A stretch of 32,611 nucleotides of DNA, taken from IMG/VR virus record IMGVR_UViG_3300030116_001913, positions 1-32,611 of that record; one strand, 5' to 3'. Positions 17,237-24,866 of the stretch are shown piece by piece; the stretch's first letter is position 1; each line of letters begins with the position of its first letter. Origin of the DNA: a virus. The notes under the pieces were generated by a model that was not told the origin of the DNA, ran no database searches, and saw only the letters and a list, made by a program, of their open reading frames with translations. A program made the position numbers and the translations under genes.

Positions 17237-20200
17237 ATGAGCACTAAGAAAAAACTACTGCAAGCGGCGGCTGGAACGGCAGCGGCAGCAAGCGGTTCTA
17301 GCATTAATGACGTTGAAAGTCTTTTCCATACTTTTGTTTATGACGGTTCGGGGCTTGGACAAACAATAAACGCCAACTTAAATTTGGGTAACGATACTGA
17401 GGAAAAAGTTTCAGTTTTATTAACTGGAAACAATACGTCTGATAGTGGGCCTAACAGTTTAACAACTAGTGTCAGCGGTGTTACTGTAGACACTTCAACA
17501 AAAAAATTTGGTACTGGTTCTTTAAGGTTTGATGGTTCGGCCACTCTCAGTGTTGACGATGAAAGTATATTATTAGGTTATAGAGATTTTACGATAGAGT
17601 ATTGGTTAAGAATTGACAGCCTTGCGACGCTAAAAGGTATAATGAATATTGGTAATCCTAGCGATTATACCGATTATTCGGTAGGCATGTACTTTACTAC
17701 TAGTGGCGAAATAGGTGTTCAAGCGCGGAACTCTCCTAACAATAGTGGTGGACGCAGCGCAAATACAGCAGCTAGTACAATTGCTGCAAATACTTGGTAT
17801 CATATCGCTTTAGTCAGACAAGATACTGACTTGACACTTTATGTTGATGGTACGTCAAAAGCAACGATAAATCTTTATGATAATTGTTTTGGATTTAAGC
17901 AATTAGAACTAGGAACACATTGGGGAACAAGTGGCGGTGATGACTATAGATTTACTGGTTATATTGACGATTTTCGATTGAGTCGCAAAGCTGTTTACAC
18001 TGGCAATTTTACTGCTCCTTCATCCGCACATTCAACATCTTTTACTTCTACTACTGGCGATGGTGGTCTGGTTTGGATAAAGGCTAGAAATAAGACCGAT
18101 GGTCACTCTCTTATAGATACAGTAAGAGGCGCTGATTATGAATTAATACCTAATGATGCTGGTGCACAAAGTGGCGTTAGTCAAAAAAATTATAGCTTTA
18201 ATAGCAATGGCTTACAAATGTATACGGCTGACGGTCAAGTTAATAATAGTAGCTATCAACATGTGGCTTGGAGCTTTTTAAAAAAAGAAAAGTTCATGGA
18301 CATAATTAGCTATTCTGGGAATGGTGGATCAAGTGCAAACGAGCAAGCAGTCAGCCATAATTTGGGCGTCAAACCAGCCTTAGTTATCATAAAACGCACA
18401 GACGCAAGTGGCGATTGGTGGGTTTTGACTGACAAAATTGATGGTTCAAACGACTACGGTAAGTTAAACGAGCAAAATGCCTTTGCAAATACATCAAACA
18501 ATGCTCCTAGTTCGACAGCGTTCAATGTTGGCGGTGTTTTAAATACGAATGGTGGATCATATATTGCATATTTATTTGCACATCATTTTTCGGCTTCAGA
18601 CGATACTCAAACGTCTTTGGTAGGCAAAACTTTTACTGACGAAAACTCTAACATTGATAGCAGCTATCCGTTATCTAAAATAAATAATGGAACGCTTGAT
18701 ACTAGTAATAGCGACATGGCTTATACAAGCGGTGTTCTTGATGTGTCTTGGGATATGGGTTCGGCTACAGTCGTTAATACATATTATATTGCGCCACAGT
18801 CGCAGTCAGGAACTGTATATAATCAAGTCCAAGGTTTTACTGCTTATGGGTCAAATGACAATTCTAATTGGACATCAATCCAAACAGTAACTGGAATGTC
18901 AAACACTGATTATTACGCTGGAAAATACAGTCGATTTAAATTTACTAACACAACTGCTTATAGATACTATAGGCTAGAGACAGACCACAGTGGTGCTTCT
19001 ATAAGTGAATTGAATGTCGGAGTAGCTCCAAGCACAGACGAGTTGCAAAGCGGTTTCGGTGAAAATGGCGATACGCCAATGATTAAGGTTGGTTGGTATC
19101 AAGGCGGCGGTTCATCGGGCGATAGTCAGCAAATTGACATTGGTATGAAACCACAATGGCTTCTTATTAAGAATGTTTATAATACTACGGATTGGCACAT
19201 TTTTGATATGATGCGAATTTGGCGAAAGCCAGTTGGTCAGTCTGGGGATAGCCACAGTATCAAAACAAATACAAATGTATCTGAAGCTGGCATCGCTAGA
19301 ATATATCCAACGTCTGAGGGCTTTGGATTTGAGCAAGAAACAAACACTCAAGTAAATGCTGGTGGTGACAATCGTTTTCTATATATGGCGATACGTTTTC
19401 CAATGAAGCAACCAACATCTAGCCGCGAAGTTTTTTCTATTAGTGATCTTAAAGGTTATGAGCCATTTTTTAGTGCTAATCATAAGGTTGATATGGCGTT
19501 GGCAAAACAAGCTGGCGCAACAGCCTCTTGGAGAAATTATGCTAGAATTTTTGGCGAAAAATATTTGCCATTAGAAGCAGATAGTCCAGAAGGCGCTGCA
19601 AGTGAAGCTGGATTTGACTTTATGCACGGCCACATAGATCAAAATTATGGTGGTACTCAGTCACATAGCTGGATGTGGAAAGCGGCTGAAGGTTTCTTTA
19701 ATGAGATTTCATGGACTGGATCAGGCGCAGTAAGAACGCTAAAACATCACTTAAATAAGACGCCAGAAATGATCTGGGTTCGTGGAAGAAGTTTAACAGA
19801 AGATTGGACGTGTTACTTTGCAGCTTTAGGAAATACAAAATATTTACAAATTAACGGAACAGGAGCCGCTGGAAATAGCGGTACTGGTGGTGGTCAAGCT
19901 AATCTTTGGAACAATACAACGCCAACTGACACGGTGTTTACCGTTGGCACTCACGGCAGAGTAAATACTAGCGGTGAAAAATATGTGGCGTATGCTTTTA
20001 CAAGTTTGGATGGCGTTGCAAAATGTGGTTCTTACACTGGAACAGGAAGCACAATTAACGTTGATTGTGGGTTTTCTAATGGTGCAAAATACGTGTTTAT
20101 ACGTAATGCTTACCACGGAGGAGCTTGGCTACAATGGGATAGTACGAGGGGGATTAGTACGGCAAACAACGATCCATATTTAACCTTAAATACTACTAGT

Positions 20201-20329
20201 GCTCAATCTACGGACGCTGGCGCGAGAGACATCGGCCCTTATAGTTCGGGCTTTAGCGTAACAGGCACTGATAGCGATATAAATACAAATGGCAACACAT
20301 ATGTTTTCTACGCAATTGCAGAGCCGTAA
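17237..20329 (+). CDS. Large multidomain adhesin (LamG, discoidin-like, repeats)
   Basis: At 1030 aa this is the longest product in the window. About residues 90-255 form a LamG/concanavalin-like domain (FGTGSLRFDGS, DFTIEYWLRI, WYHIALVRQD, YIDDFRLSRKAVYTG). About 460-598 resemble an F5/8 type C (discoidin) domain (WDMGSATVVNTYYI, GFTAYGSNDNSNW, YYRLETDHSGASISELNV). Around these are about five diverged copies of a module with a SYSGNG-type start, HNLGVKPALVIIKR-type middle and INTNGNTYVFYA-type end. Such domains bind sugars, so a host-surface adhesin is likely. It starts four bases after the preceding stop. Confidence 0.75.
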   Translation: MSTKKKLLQAAAGTAAAASGSSINDVESLFHTFVYDGSGLGQTINANLNLGNDTEEKVSVLLTGNNTSDSGPNSLTTSVSGVTVDTSTKKFGTGSLRFDGSATLSVDDESILLGYRDFTIEYWLRIDSLATLKGIMNIGNPSDYTDYSVGMYFTTSGEIGVQARNSPNNSGGRSANTAASTIAANTWYHIALVRQDTDLTLYVDGTSKATINLYDNCFGFKQLELGTHWGTSGGDDYRFTGYIDDFRLSRKAVYTGNFTAPSSAHSTSFTSTTGDGGLVWIKARNKTDGHSLIDTVRGADYELIPNDAGAQSGVSQKNYSFNSNGLQMYTADGQVNNSSYQHVAWSFLKKEKFMDIISYSGNGGSSANEQAVSHNLGVKPALVIIKRTDASGDWWVLTDKIDGSNDYGKLNEQNAFANTSNNAPSSTAFNVGGVLNTNGGSYIAYLFAHHFSASDDTQTSLVGKTFTDENSNIDSSYPLSKINNGTLDTSNSDMAYTSGVLDVSWDMGSATVVNTYYIAPQSQSGTVYNQVQGFTAYGSNDNSNWTSIQTVTGMSNTDYYAGKYSRFKFTNTTAYRYYRLETDHSGASISELNVGVAPSTDELQSGFGENGDTPMIKVGWYQGGGSSGDSQQIDIGMKPQWLLIKNVYNTTDWHIFDMMRIWRKPVGQSGDSHSIKTNTNVSEAGIARIYPTSEGFGFEQETNTQVNAGGDNRFLYMAIRFPMKQPTSSREVFSISDLKGYEPFFSANHKVDMALAKQAGATASWRNYARIFGEKYLPLEADSPEGAASEAGFDFMHGHIDQNYGGTQSHSWMWKAAEGFFNEISWTGSGAVRTLKHHLNKTPEMIWVRGRSLTEDWTCYFAALGNTKYLQINGTGAAGNSGTGGGQANLWNNTTPTDTVFTVGTHGRVNTSGEKYVAYAFTSLDGVAKCGSYTGTGSTINVDCGFSNGAKYVFIRNAYHGGAWLQWDSTRGISTANNDPYLTLNTTSAQSTDAGARDIGPYSSGFSVTGTDSDINTNGNTYVFYAIAEP

Positions 20330-20351
20330 ACTGATACGAAAGGAATGATAA

Positions 20352-20852
20352 ATGGCTGAATTTAGAGAGCGAACAACAGGAGAAGTTAAGTCTAAGGAAC
20401 ATTGGAAAGCCGCTTTTCCAAATATGGCCTTACCAAGCGTTTGGGGTAGTAATGTCTTTGACGCGATGAATATAGACCCAGTTTTGCCAAGTCCACCAGC
20501 CACCACAACACAATATCAAGTGAGTGTTACTGACGGTGTAAAGCAAGACGCAAACGGCAATTGGGTTTACAATAATGTTGCAAGAGACATGTTTTCTGAC
20601 GATGATGAGCTAGGCACTAAAGCAGAGCAAGAGGCAGCATATCAAGCTAATCAAGACGCTAATACTGCGGCGGCTCACAGAGAAACACGAAATAAATTGC
20701 TAGCCGATAGCGACTGGACGCAAATGAATGACAGCCCTCTAAGCAATGAAGATAAAACGGCTTGGGCTACCTATAGAAATGAACTGAGAAATTTACCAGA
20801 TGATGATGCTTGGCCTAACTTGTCAGATGAGGACTGGCCAGTTTCCCCATAA
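20352..20852 (+). CDS. Tail-fibre-associated protein with DWTQ chaperone-like C-terminus, copy 2
   Basis: A 166-aa protein. The last 60 residues (RETRNKLLADSDWTQMNDSP, WATYRNELRNLPDD) closely match the end of the protein at 14918-15292. Residues 1-100 differ and include EHWKAAFPNMALPSVWG and VTDGVKQDANGNWVYNN. It follows the big adhesin, so each copy may serve its own fibre. AAAGGA lies seven bases before the ATG. A chaperone role is inferred from the shared family pattern. Confidence 0.65.
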   Translation: MAEFRERTTGEVKSKEHWKAAFPNMALPSVWGSNVFDAMNIDPVLPSPPATTTQYQVSVTDGVKQDANGNWVYNNVARDMFSDDDELGTKAEQEAAYQANQDANTAAAHRETRNKLLADSDWTQMNDSPLSNEDKTAWATYRNELRNLPDDDAWPNLSDEDWPVSP

Positions 20853-20864
20853 GGAGTAAGCTAA

Positions 20865-22112
20865 ATGCTTGGCTTTAGCCCATTAGCATCAGCACCATTA
20901 GCCGATGAAATTGGTGTACAAGAATATCAAATTGGTGCAAATGCTGGTAGTTTTGCATTAACAGGCCAAGCTGTATCGTTCACAATTGTAAAAGCGGCTG
21001 ACGCTGGCAGCTTTACTTTAACTGGTCAAGATAGCGAAGTGGTTGCTATTAGGCCGCTGACTGCTGACAACGGTTCATTTACACTAACAGGCCAAGCTGT
21101 GGACTTTGCTAAAGGCTATTCTTTAGTTGCTCCACAAGGTACATTTATTGTAACGGCACAAGGTATTAACAACCAATATAGCAAGGTTGCTGGTGTTGGA
21201 ACATTCGGATTATCAGGTCAACCATTCGGCATAAATAGAAAGCTAGAGGCTGGCCATGTATCTTATTCTGTAACTGGTCAAGATGCAGTTTTTGGCGTCA
21301 AGATAGCTGGCGGTGCAGAAGCATTTGCATTGACTGGTCAAAACATAGCTAACATCGTAAATAGAACCACGGGTACAGGCTCTTTTACATTTACTGGTCA
21401 AGATATTAGTCTTGCACCTACGACAGTATTTAGCGTCAATAACGGAACTTATACGCTTACTGGTCAGGCTGTTGAATTTAATCGTGGTTACGCACTTATC
21501 TCTGACGCTGGATCATTTACCTATACTTTCCAAGATATAGACATATCGACAAATAAAACAGCTAACAACGGAACTTATACGCTTACTGGTCAAGATGTAG
21601 GACTATTTGTCAATAATGCTTTAGTCGGTGGTACTGGTTCATTTACGCTTACTGGTCAAGCAAATAATTTTGATCTTGCAGAAGGTGTTTTTGCTGAAGT
21701 AGGTAGATTTGTTTTAGGCACAGAAGATGCAGCTCTAAAAGTACAAAATAGATTACTTGGTGGTACTGGTACATTTACGGTCACTGGCCAAGCAAACGCA
21801 TTTATAGAAACACAAGTTTTAACGGCTGATGTAGCTACTTTTACTCTTACAGGCGAAGATGCTTTATTAGATCCAACTATAAGTATTGCACCACAAGCTG
21901 GCATATTTACATTGACAGGATTTGCTGCTGGTATTGCAAACACAATAGACGTAAATGTACCGAATGTATTTGTACTAACTGGTCAGGATGCTACATTGAC
22001 TGCTGGCCGTGCTAGACGGTTTGAATATGCTGGCGTTGCAAATGCAGCAGAATTATCGCAAGATCAACCAAATGATGCTATACTAGTCCAAGAAATAAAC
22101 GAGGCCGCATAA
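20865..22112 (+). CDS. LTGQ-repeat fibre protein
   Basis: A 415-aa protein built almost wholly of about 17 units of 20-25 residues with the consensus G-x-[FY]-x-[LV]-T-G-Q-[AD], such as AGSFALTGQAV, NGTYTLTGQDV and TGSFTVTGQA-type variants. Units separated by hydrophobic/aliphatic spacers suggest a repetitive beta fold, fitting an extended fibre. A short non-repeat C-terminus (LSQDQPNDAILVQEINEAA) ends it. Two units share an exact 26-bp stretch (21441-21466 and 21567-21592), a sign of recent duplication. AAGGAG is eight bases before the ATG. Confidence 0.65.
   Translation: MLGFSPLASAPLADEIGVQEYQIGANAGSFALTGQAVSFTIVKAADAGSFTLTGQDSEVVAIRPLTADNGSFTLTGQAVDFAKGYSLVAPQGTFIVTAQGINNQYSKVAGVGTFGLSGQPFGINRKLEAGHVSYSVTGQDAVFGVKIAGGAEAFALTGQNIANIVNRTTGTGSFTFTGQDISLAPTTVFSVNNGTYTLTGQAVEFNRGYALISDAGSFTYTFQDIDISTNKTANNGTYTLTGQDVGLFVNNALVGGTGSFTLTGQANNFDLAEGVFAEVGRFVLGTEDAALKVQNRLLGGTGTFTVTGQANAFIETQVLTADVATFTLTGEDALLDPTISIAPQAGIFTLTGFAAGIANTIDVNVPNVFVLTGQDATLTAGRARRFEYAGVANAAELSQDQPNDAILVQEINEAA
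21441..21592 (+). repeat. Exact 26-bp repeat pair within the LTGQ gene
   Basis: The 26 bases at 21441-21466 recur without change at 21567-21592, 126 bp (42 codons) apart, and encode NGTYTLTGQ in both. The flanks diverge. This supports unit duplication or recombination between repeats inside the gene. Confidence 0.8.
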
Positions 22113-22435
22113 TGAGTTTTCATATTAAGCAAAATGATACTACTCCATCCATTAGGGCTGCACTGAAAAACGGTGATGGTGATGCTGTAGATTTAACAAA
22201 TGCAACTTGCCGATTTCATATGAGGGAAATAGGTAAAACTGCAATCACAGTTGATGCAGCAGCACAGATAGTCACTGAGGCTACTGGGATAGTTCAATAT
22301 AATTGGATAGCGGCTGATACTGATACAGTGGGTTCCTATCAAGGTGAATTTGAGGTAACATTCCCAGATAATACAATAGAAACATTTCCTAATAATGGAT
22401 ACATAAGAATAGAAATAACGGATGATATAGCATGA
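22112..22435 (+). CDS. Ig-like fibre-base protein (BppU N-terminal type)
   Basis: A 107-aa beta protein: FHIKQNDTTPSIRAALKNGDG, then VDLTNATCRFHMRE, GIVQYNWIAADTDTVGSYQGEFEV and RIEITDDIA. The pattern matches the N-terminal domain of baseplate upper proteins in other phages, here as a stand-alone protein. It probably anchors or decorates the fibre assembly. It overlaps the LTGQ gene by one base and the next small gene by four. Confidence 0.6.
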   Translation: MSFHIKQNDTTPSIRAALKNGDGDAVDLTNATCRFHMREIGKTAITVDAAAQIVTEATGIVQYNWIAADTDTVGSYQGEFEVTFPDNTIETFPNNGYIRIEITDDIA

Positions 22436-22602
22436 GTAAGCCAACATTAGCATCACTAGATAAGAGGGTAGTCAAAGTGGAAACGCAGTTAGAAGAACGC
22501 TGGAAAGAAACTATTACTAGAATTAAAAGGCTAGAAATGGTTATAGTTGGTTCTGCTGGCGCTATGATAATTATGCTGGTTTCTATCCTGACTAGGATGT
22601 AA
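22432..22602 (+). CDS. XhlA-like small membrane protein
   Basis: A 56-aa protein (MSKPTLASLDKRVVKVETQL...). The first 33 residues are a charged coiled coil (VVKVETQLEERWKETITRIK) and residues 36-53 a membrane segment (VIVGSAGAMIIMLVSIL). This is the layout of XhlA-type proteins, which work with a holin. It overlaps the preceding gene by four bases and the next by one, marking the start of the lysis cassette. Confidence 0.6.
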   Translation: MSKPTLASLDKRVVKVETQLEERWKETITRIKRLEMVIVGSAGAMIIMLVSILTRM

Positions 22603-23078
22603 TGGATCCAGTTAGCTGCGTAGCTTTAGCGACAGGCGCATACAAAACTTTACGTGCAGCAATAAGCACTGGGAAAGATATTCAAGAAATGTCTGGAACT
22701 TTGGCGCAATGGGGCAAGGCTTTCTCTGATTTTAGCAATCTTGAAGAGCGTGAAAAGAACCCACCGTGGTGGAAGCAGACATTTAAAGGGAGTGATGAAG
22801 AAACTGCATTAGAAATCTTTGCTAATAAAAAGAAAATGGAGCAAATGCGGTCTGAAATAAAAGATCATATAAGTTTTACTTACGGGCCGTCAGCATGGAA
22901 AGAGGTGCTGGCGATAGAGGCAAGGATGCGTAAACAGCGCAAAGATGAGCTATACAAAAAGCAAGAACGTATAGATGCAGCAATTAATTTTGCGATTGGT
23001 GCAGTAATATTCTGCATTAGCGGTGGGCTTTTATTTTTACTTTTCTATGCTTTGGGTAAGTGGCAAGGACGCTGGTGA
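22602..23078 (+). CDS. Lysis-region protein with C-terminal membrane segment
   Basis: A 158-aa protein. It starts MDPVSCVALATGAYKTLRAA and has a charged helical middle with PPWWKQTFKGSDEETALEIF. The C-terminus has one strong membrane helix (about residues 128-151, IGAVIFCISGGLLFLLFY). I recall similar proteins near the lysis genes of marine phages but know no proven role. It could be an accessory holin or inner-membrane spanin-type protein. Confidence 0.6.
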   Translation: MDPVSCVALATGAYKTLRAAISTGKDIQEMSGTLAQWGKAFSDFSNLEEREKNPPWWKQTFKGSDEETALEIFANKKKMEQMRSEIKDHISFTYGPSAWKEVLAIEARMRKQRKDELYKKQERIDAAINFAIGAVIFCISGGLLFLLFYALGKWQGRW

Positions 23079-23239
23079 TGTGGGTGTTGCTTTGGTTACA
23101 GCTAGTGAGTGGGGAGTTCAGTCATTACCATGTAGACAGTTACAGCAGTGAAGAAGCTTGTAAAGCGGCCAAAGCAGAAGCTAAAGTATTAGTAACTAAT
23201 ACCAGTAGTAAGGTAGTTTGCATTAAGATAGAGCGGTGA
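23078..23239 (+). CDS. Small Cys-pair protein with hydrophobic N-terminus
   Basis: A 53-aa protein. It begins MWVLLWLQLVSGEF, a hydrophobic start like a signal or anchor, then YSSEEACKAAKAE and VVCIKI, with cysteines at 28 and 48. The layout closely resembles the 70-aa protein at 25859-26071 (minus), whose cysteines are at 31 and 53. It may be exported and disulfide-bonded. It overlaps the gene before by one base (TGATG) and the next by four. Confidence 0.55.
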   Translation: MWVLLWLQLVSGEFSHYHVDSYSSEEACKAAKAEAKVLVTNTSSKVVCIKIER

Positions 23240-23349
23240 TTTTGGTAGAAAGACGCGGAAAATACATAGTATATGACAAAAACGGAAAAGTTGTTATAAT
23301 CACCAAAGATAAAAGAGTGGCGATAACTCACGCGAGGTCATTGAAATGA
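23236..23349 (+). CDS. Very small basic protein
   Basis: A 37-aa ORF from GTG (MILVERRGKYIVYDKNGKVV...). It overlaps the genes on both sides in the GTGA and ATGA manner, the usual sign of coupled genes here. Sequence is basic and beta-like with an NGK turn. No family recognised. The overlap pattern is the main reason to call it. Confidence 0.45.
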   Translation: MILVERRGKYIVYDKNGKVVIITKDKRVAITHARSLK

Positions 23350-23582
23350 ATGAATTAATACCTGATAAAAAAGCTTACCAGTTAAACAAAAGAATTATGG
23401 CTTATATAGCGATGGCTATGATGGCTGTAGTAACGATAGCAACCGTTATATGGCCTAGCCAGATGGCAGAAGCTGACAGCGTATTGATGGCGCAATATAT
23501 AGCACTTAGTGGCTTAGTTGGGGCTTACTTTGGCTTCAGCGCAAAATCTAATAGTAGTATTAAAACAGAGGCTAAATCGTAA
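23346..23582 (+). CDS. Two-helix holin-like membrane protein
   Basis: A 78-aa protein with two likely membrane helices: about residues 17-36 (IMAYIAMAMMAVVTIATVIW) and 47-64 (LMAQYIALSGLVGAYFGF). The N-terminus is charged and the C-terminus short and polar (SNSSIKTEAKS). This is the form of a class II holin, which opens the inner membrane at the time of lysis. The cassette setting upstream of an endolysin supports this. Confidence 0.6.
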   Translation: MNELIPDKKAYQLNKRIMAYIAMAMMAVVTIATVIWPSQMAEADSVLMAQYIALSGLVGAYFGFSAKSNSSIKTEAKS

Positions 23583-23968
23583 TGTTACAGACTTTGATAG
23601 GGCCGATAACTGAACTGGCTGGCGGCTGGTTGAAGGGTAGGGCTGATGCTCAAGCCGCTACTGCAAAGCTAAAGCTAACAGAGGCAGAAGCGAAAGCGAA
23701 AATAATGCTCTCAAAAGAGACATCAATCGCCGACTGGGAAAAGATTATGGCACAAGGTTCTCAGTCGAGTTGGAAAGATGAATGGCTAACCATACTGTTT
23801 TCAATACCACTTATTCTTGCTTTTTGCGGTGAGTGGGGGCGCGGTGTTGTAGCTGAAGGTTTTGCAGCGTTGGAACAAATGCCAAGCTATTACCAATATA
23901 CGTTAGGTGTCATTGTAAGTGCGAGTTTTGCGGTAAGGTCAGCAACTAAGTTTTTTGGAAAGAAATAA
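23582..23968 (+). CDS. Holin-like membrane protein (gene-transfer-agent type)
   Basis: A 128-aa protein. Residues 1-60 form an Ala/Lys-rich amphipathic helix (AQAATAKLKLTEAEAKAKIM). SWKDEWLTILFSIPLILAFC then opens a membrane part with a further hydrophobic stretch YQYTLGVIVSASFAV. The charged helix before a Trp-rich membrane region resembles holins of gene transfer agents and marine phages. With the preceding gene this makes two holin candidates; which one triggers lysis cannot be told from sequence. Confidence 0.6.
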   Translation: MLQTLIGPITELAGGWLKGRADAQAATAKLKLTEAEAKAKIMLSKETSIADWEKIMAQGSQSSWKDEWLTILFSIPLILAFCGEWGRGVVAEGFAALEQMPSYYQYTLGVIVSASFAVRSATKFFGKK

Positions 23969-23969
23969 G

Positions 23970-24062
23970 ATGGAAATGTGGCAATGGATAATGCTGTTTT
24001 CAGCGGTCAGTTTGAACACTTTGGTCAACTGCTTACGTTTATATTTGGAGAGTAAGCGGTGA
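23970..24062 (+). CDS. 30-aa hydrophobic peptide
   Basis: A short ORF, MEMWQWIMLFSAVSLNTLVN then CLRLYLESKR. It has one hydrophobic segment and a basic end. It starts two bases after the preceding stop and ends overlapping the next start by four bases (GTGA). That tight fit and the membrane-like profile make it plausible as a lysis accessory or regulator, but it is too short for family assignment. Confidence 0.4.
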   Translation: MEMWQWIMLFSAVSLNTLVNCLRLYLESKR

Positions 24063-24319
24063 AAATTAAGGATATGGGCTTACTATTTGCAATGGCTGTC
24101 CAGTTGGTTGCACTGGTCTGGTATATCAGTGGGCTAGTGCATGACATAGAACACTTAAAACAAACCGTATCAGCCCAAGATGAAATGATACGTCTCATAG
24201 ATCAGGATGTAGATGATCTATGGACGTTCTGCACCTTTACTGAAAACAAATGGGCTGAAGCATATTCAAGCGACATGGTATATCAAAGATTATGCGGTGA
24301 TAAAGAAGTAATGGAGTAA
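24059..24319 (+). CDS. Membrane-anchored coiled-coil protein (spanin-like)
   Basis: An 86-aa protein starting at GTG. One N-terminal membrane helix (about residues 7-26, LLFAMAVQLVALVWYISGLV) is followed by a charged coiled-coil stretch (HDIEHLKQTVSAQDEMIRLI) and a C-terminal part with two cysteines (FCTF, RLCGD). This topology is like an inner-membrane spanin, which would help disrupt the outer membrane after endolysin action. No outer-membrane lipoprotein partner was found. Confidence 0.5.
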   Translation: MKIKDMGLLFAMAVQLVALVWYISGLVHDIEHLKQTVSAQDEMIRLIDQDVDDLWTFCTFTENKWAEAYSSDMVYQRLCGDKEVME

Positions 24320-24322
24320 CAA

Positions 24323-24865
24323 ATGCAAGATAACTGGGAAATGTTTTTCGATATGCTGATTAAGCATGAAGGTGGCTTCACAGACGATCAGCGTGATAAT
24401 GGCAATGCCAAAGGCGATGGGCATGGTAATGAAGGTTCTACCATGTGGGGCGTTACAGCTTGGAACTGGGCTAAATACACGGGCAAGCCAGCGCCAAAAG
24501 AAGTGATGAAAGCGTTGACTAAAGAAGATGTGAAGCCGCTATACAAAAAGAATTACTGGGATGTAGTAAAAGCCGATCATTTGCCGTCTGGAGTTGATAT
24601 AAGCACTGCTGATATGTGTGTTAATGCTGGACCTAGTAGAGCCGCTAAAATACTGCAAAAAGCTACTGGTGGGCTTACTGTAGACGGTGCCATTGGTAAA
24701 ATGACCATTGCAGCGGTACATGACCGTGATCCAAAAGAAGTATTGGACAATTACTATTATGGCCGTCAAAAGTTTTATGAAAGCCTAGATGATTTCCAGC
24801 ATTATGGAAAAGGTTGGACAAGGCGTAATAAAGAGACGTTAGAATTAGCCTTGTCTATTGTTTGA
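24323..24865 (+). CDS. Endolysin, GH108 family
   Basis: This enzyme cuts the glycan strands of peptidoglycan for lysis (180 aa). LIKHEGGFTDD (residues 12-22) has the catalytic Glu16. STMWGVTAWNWAKYTG follows, then YKKNYWDVVKADHLPSGVD and the PG-binding type C-terminal half DMCVNAGPSRAAKILQKA with VDGAIGKMT. This is the usual order for GH108 muramidases. No signal peptide is seen, so it needs a holin. GGAG is seven bases before the ATG. It ends one base from the convergent methyltransferase stop. Confidence 0.9.
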   Translation: MQDNWEMFFDMLIKHEGGFTDDQRDNGNAKGDGHGNEGSTMWGVTAWNWAKYTGKPAPKEVMKALTKEDVKPLYKKNYWDVVKADHLPSGVDISTADMCVNAGPSRAAKILQKATGGLTVDGAIGKMTIAAVHDRDPKEVLDNYYYGRQKFYESLDDFQHYGKGWTRRNKETLELALSIV

Positions 24866-24866
24866 A

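Noticed and set aside
18687-18890. 67-codon plus-strand ORF inside the adhesin gene
   Set aside because: It has no ribosome site and no family pattern, and it overlaps the discoidin-like domain. Unlike the nested methyltransferase ORF there is no supporting signal.
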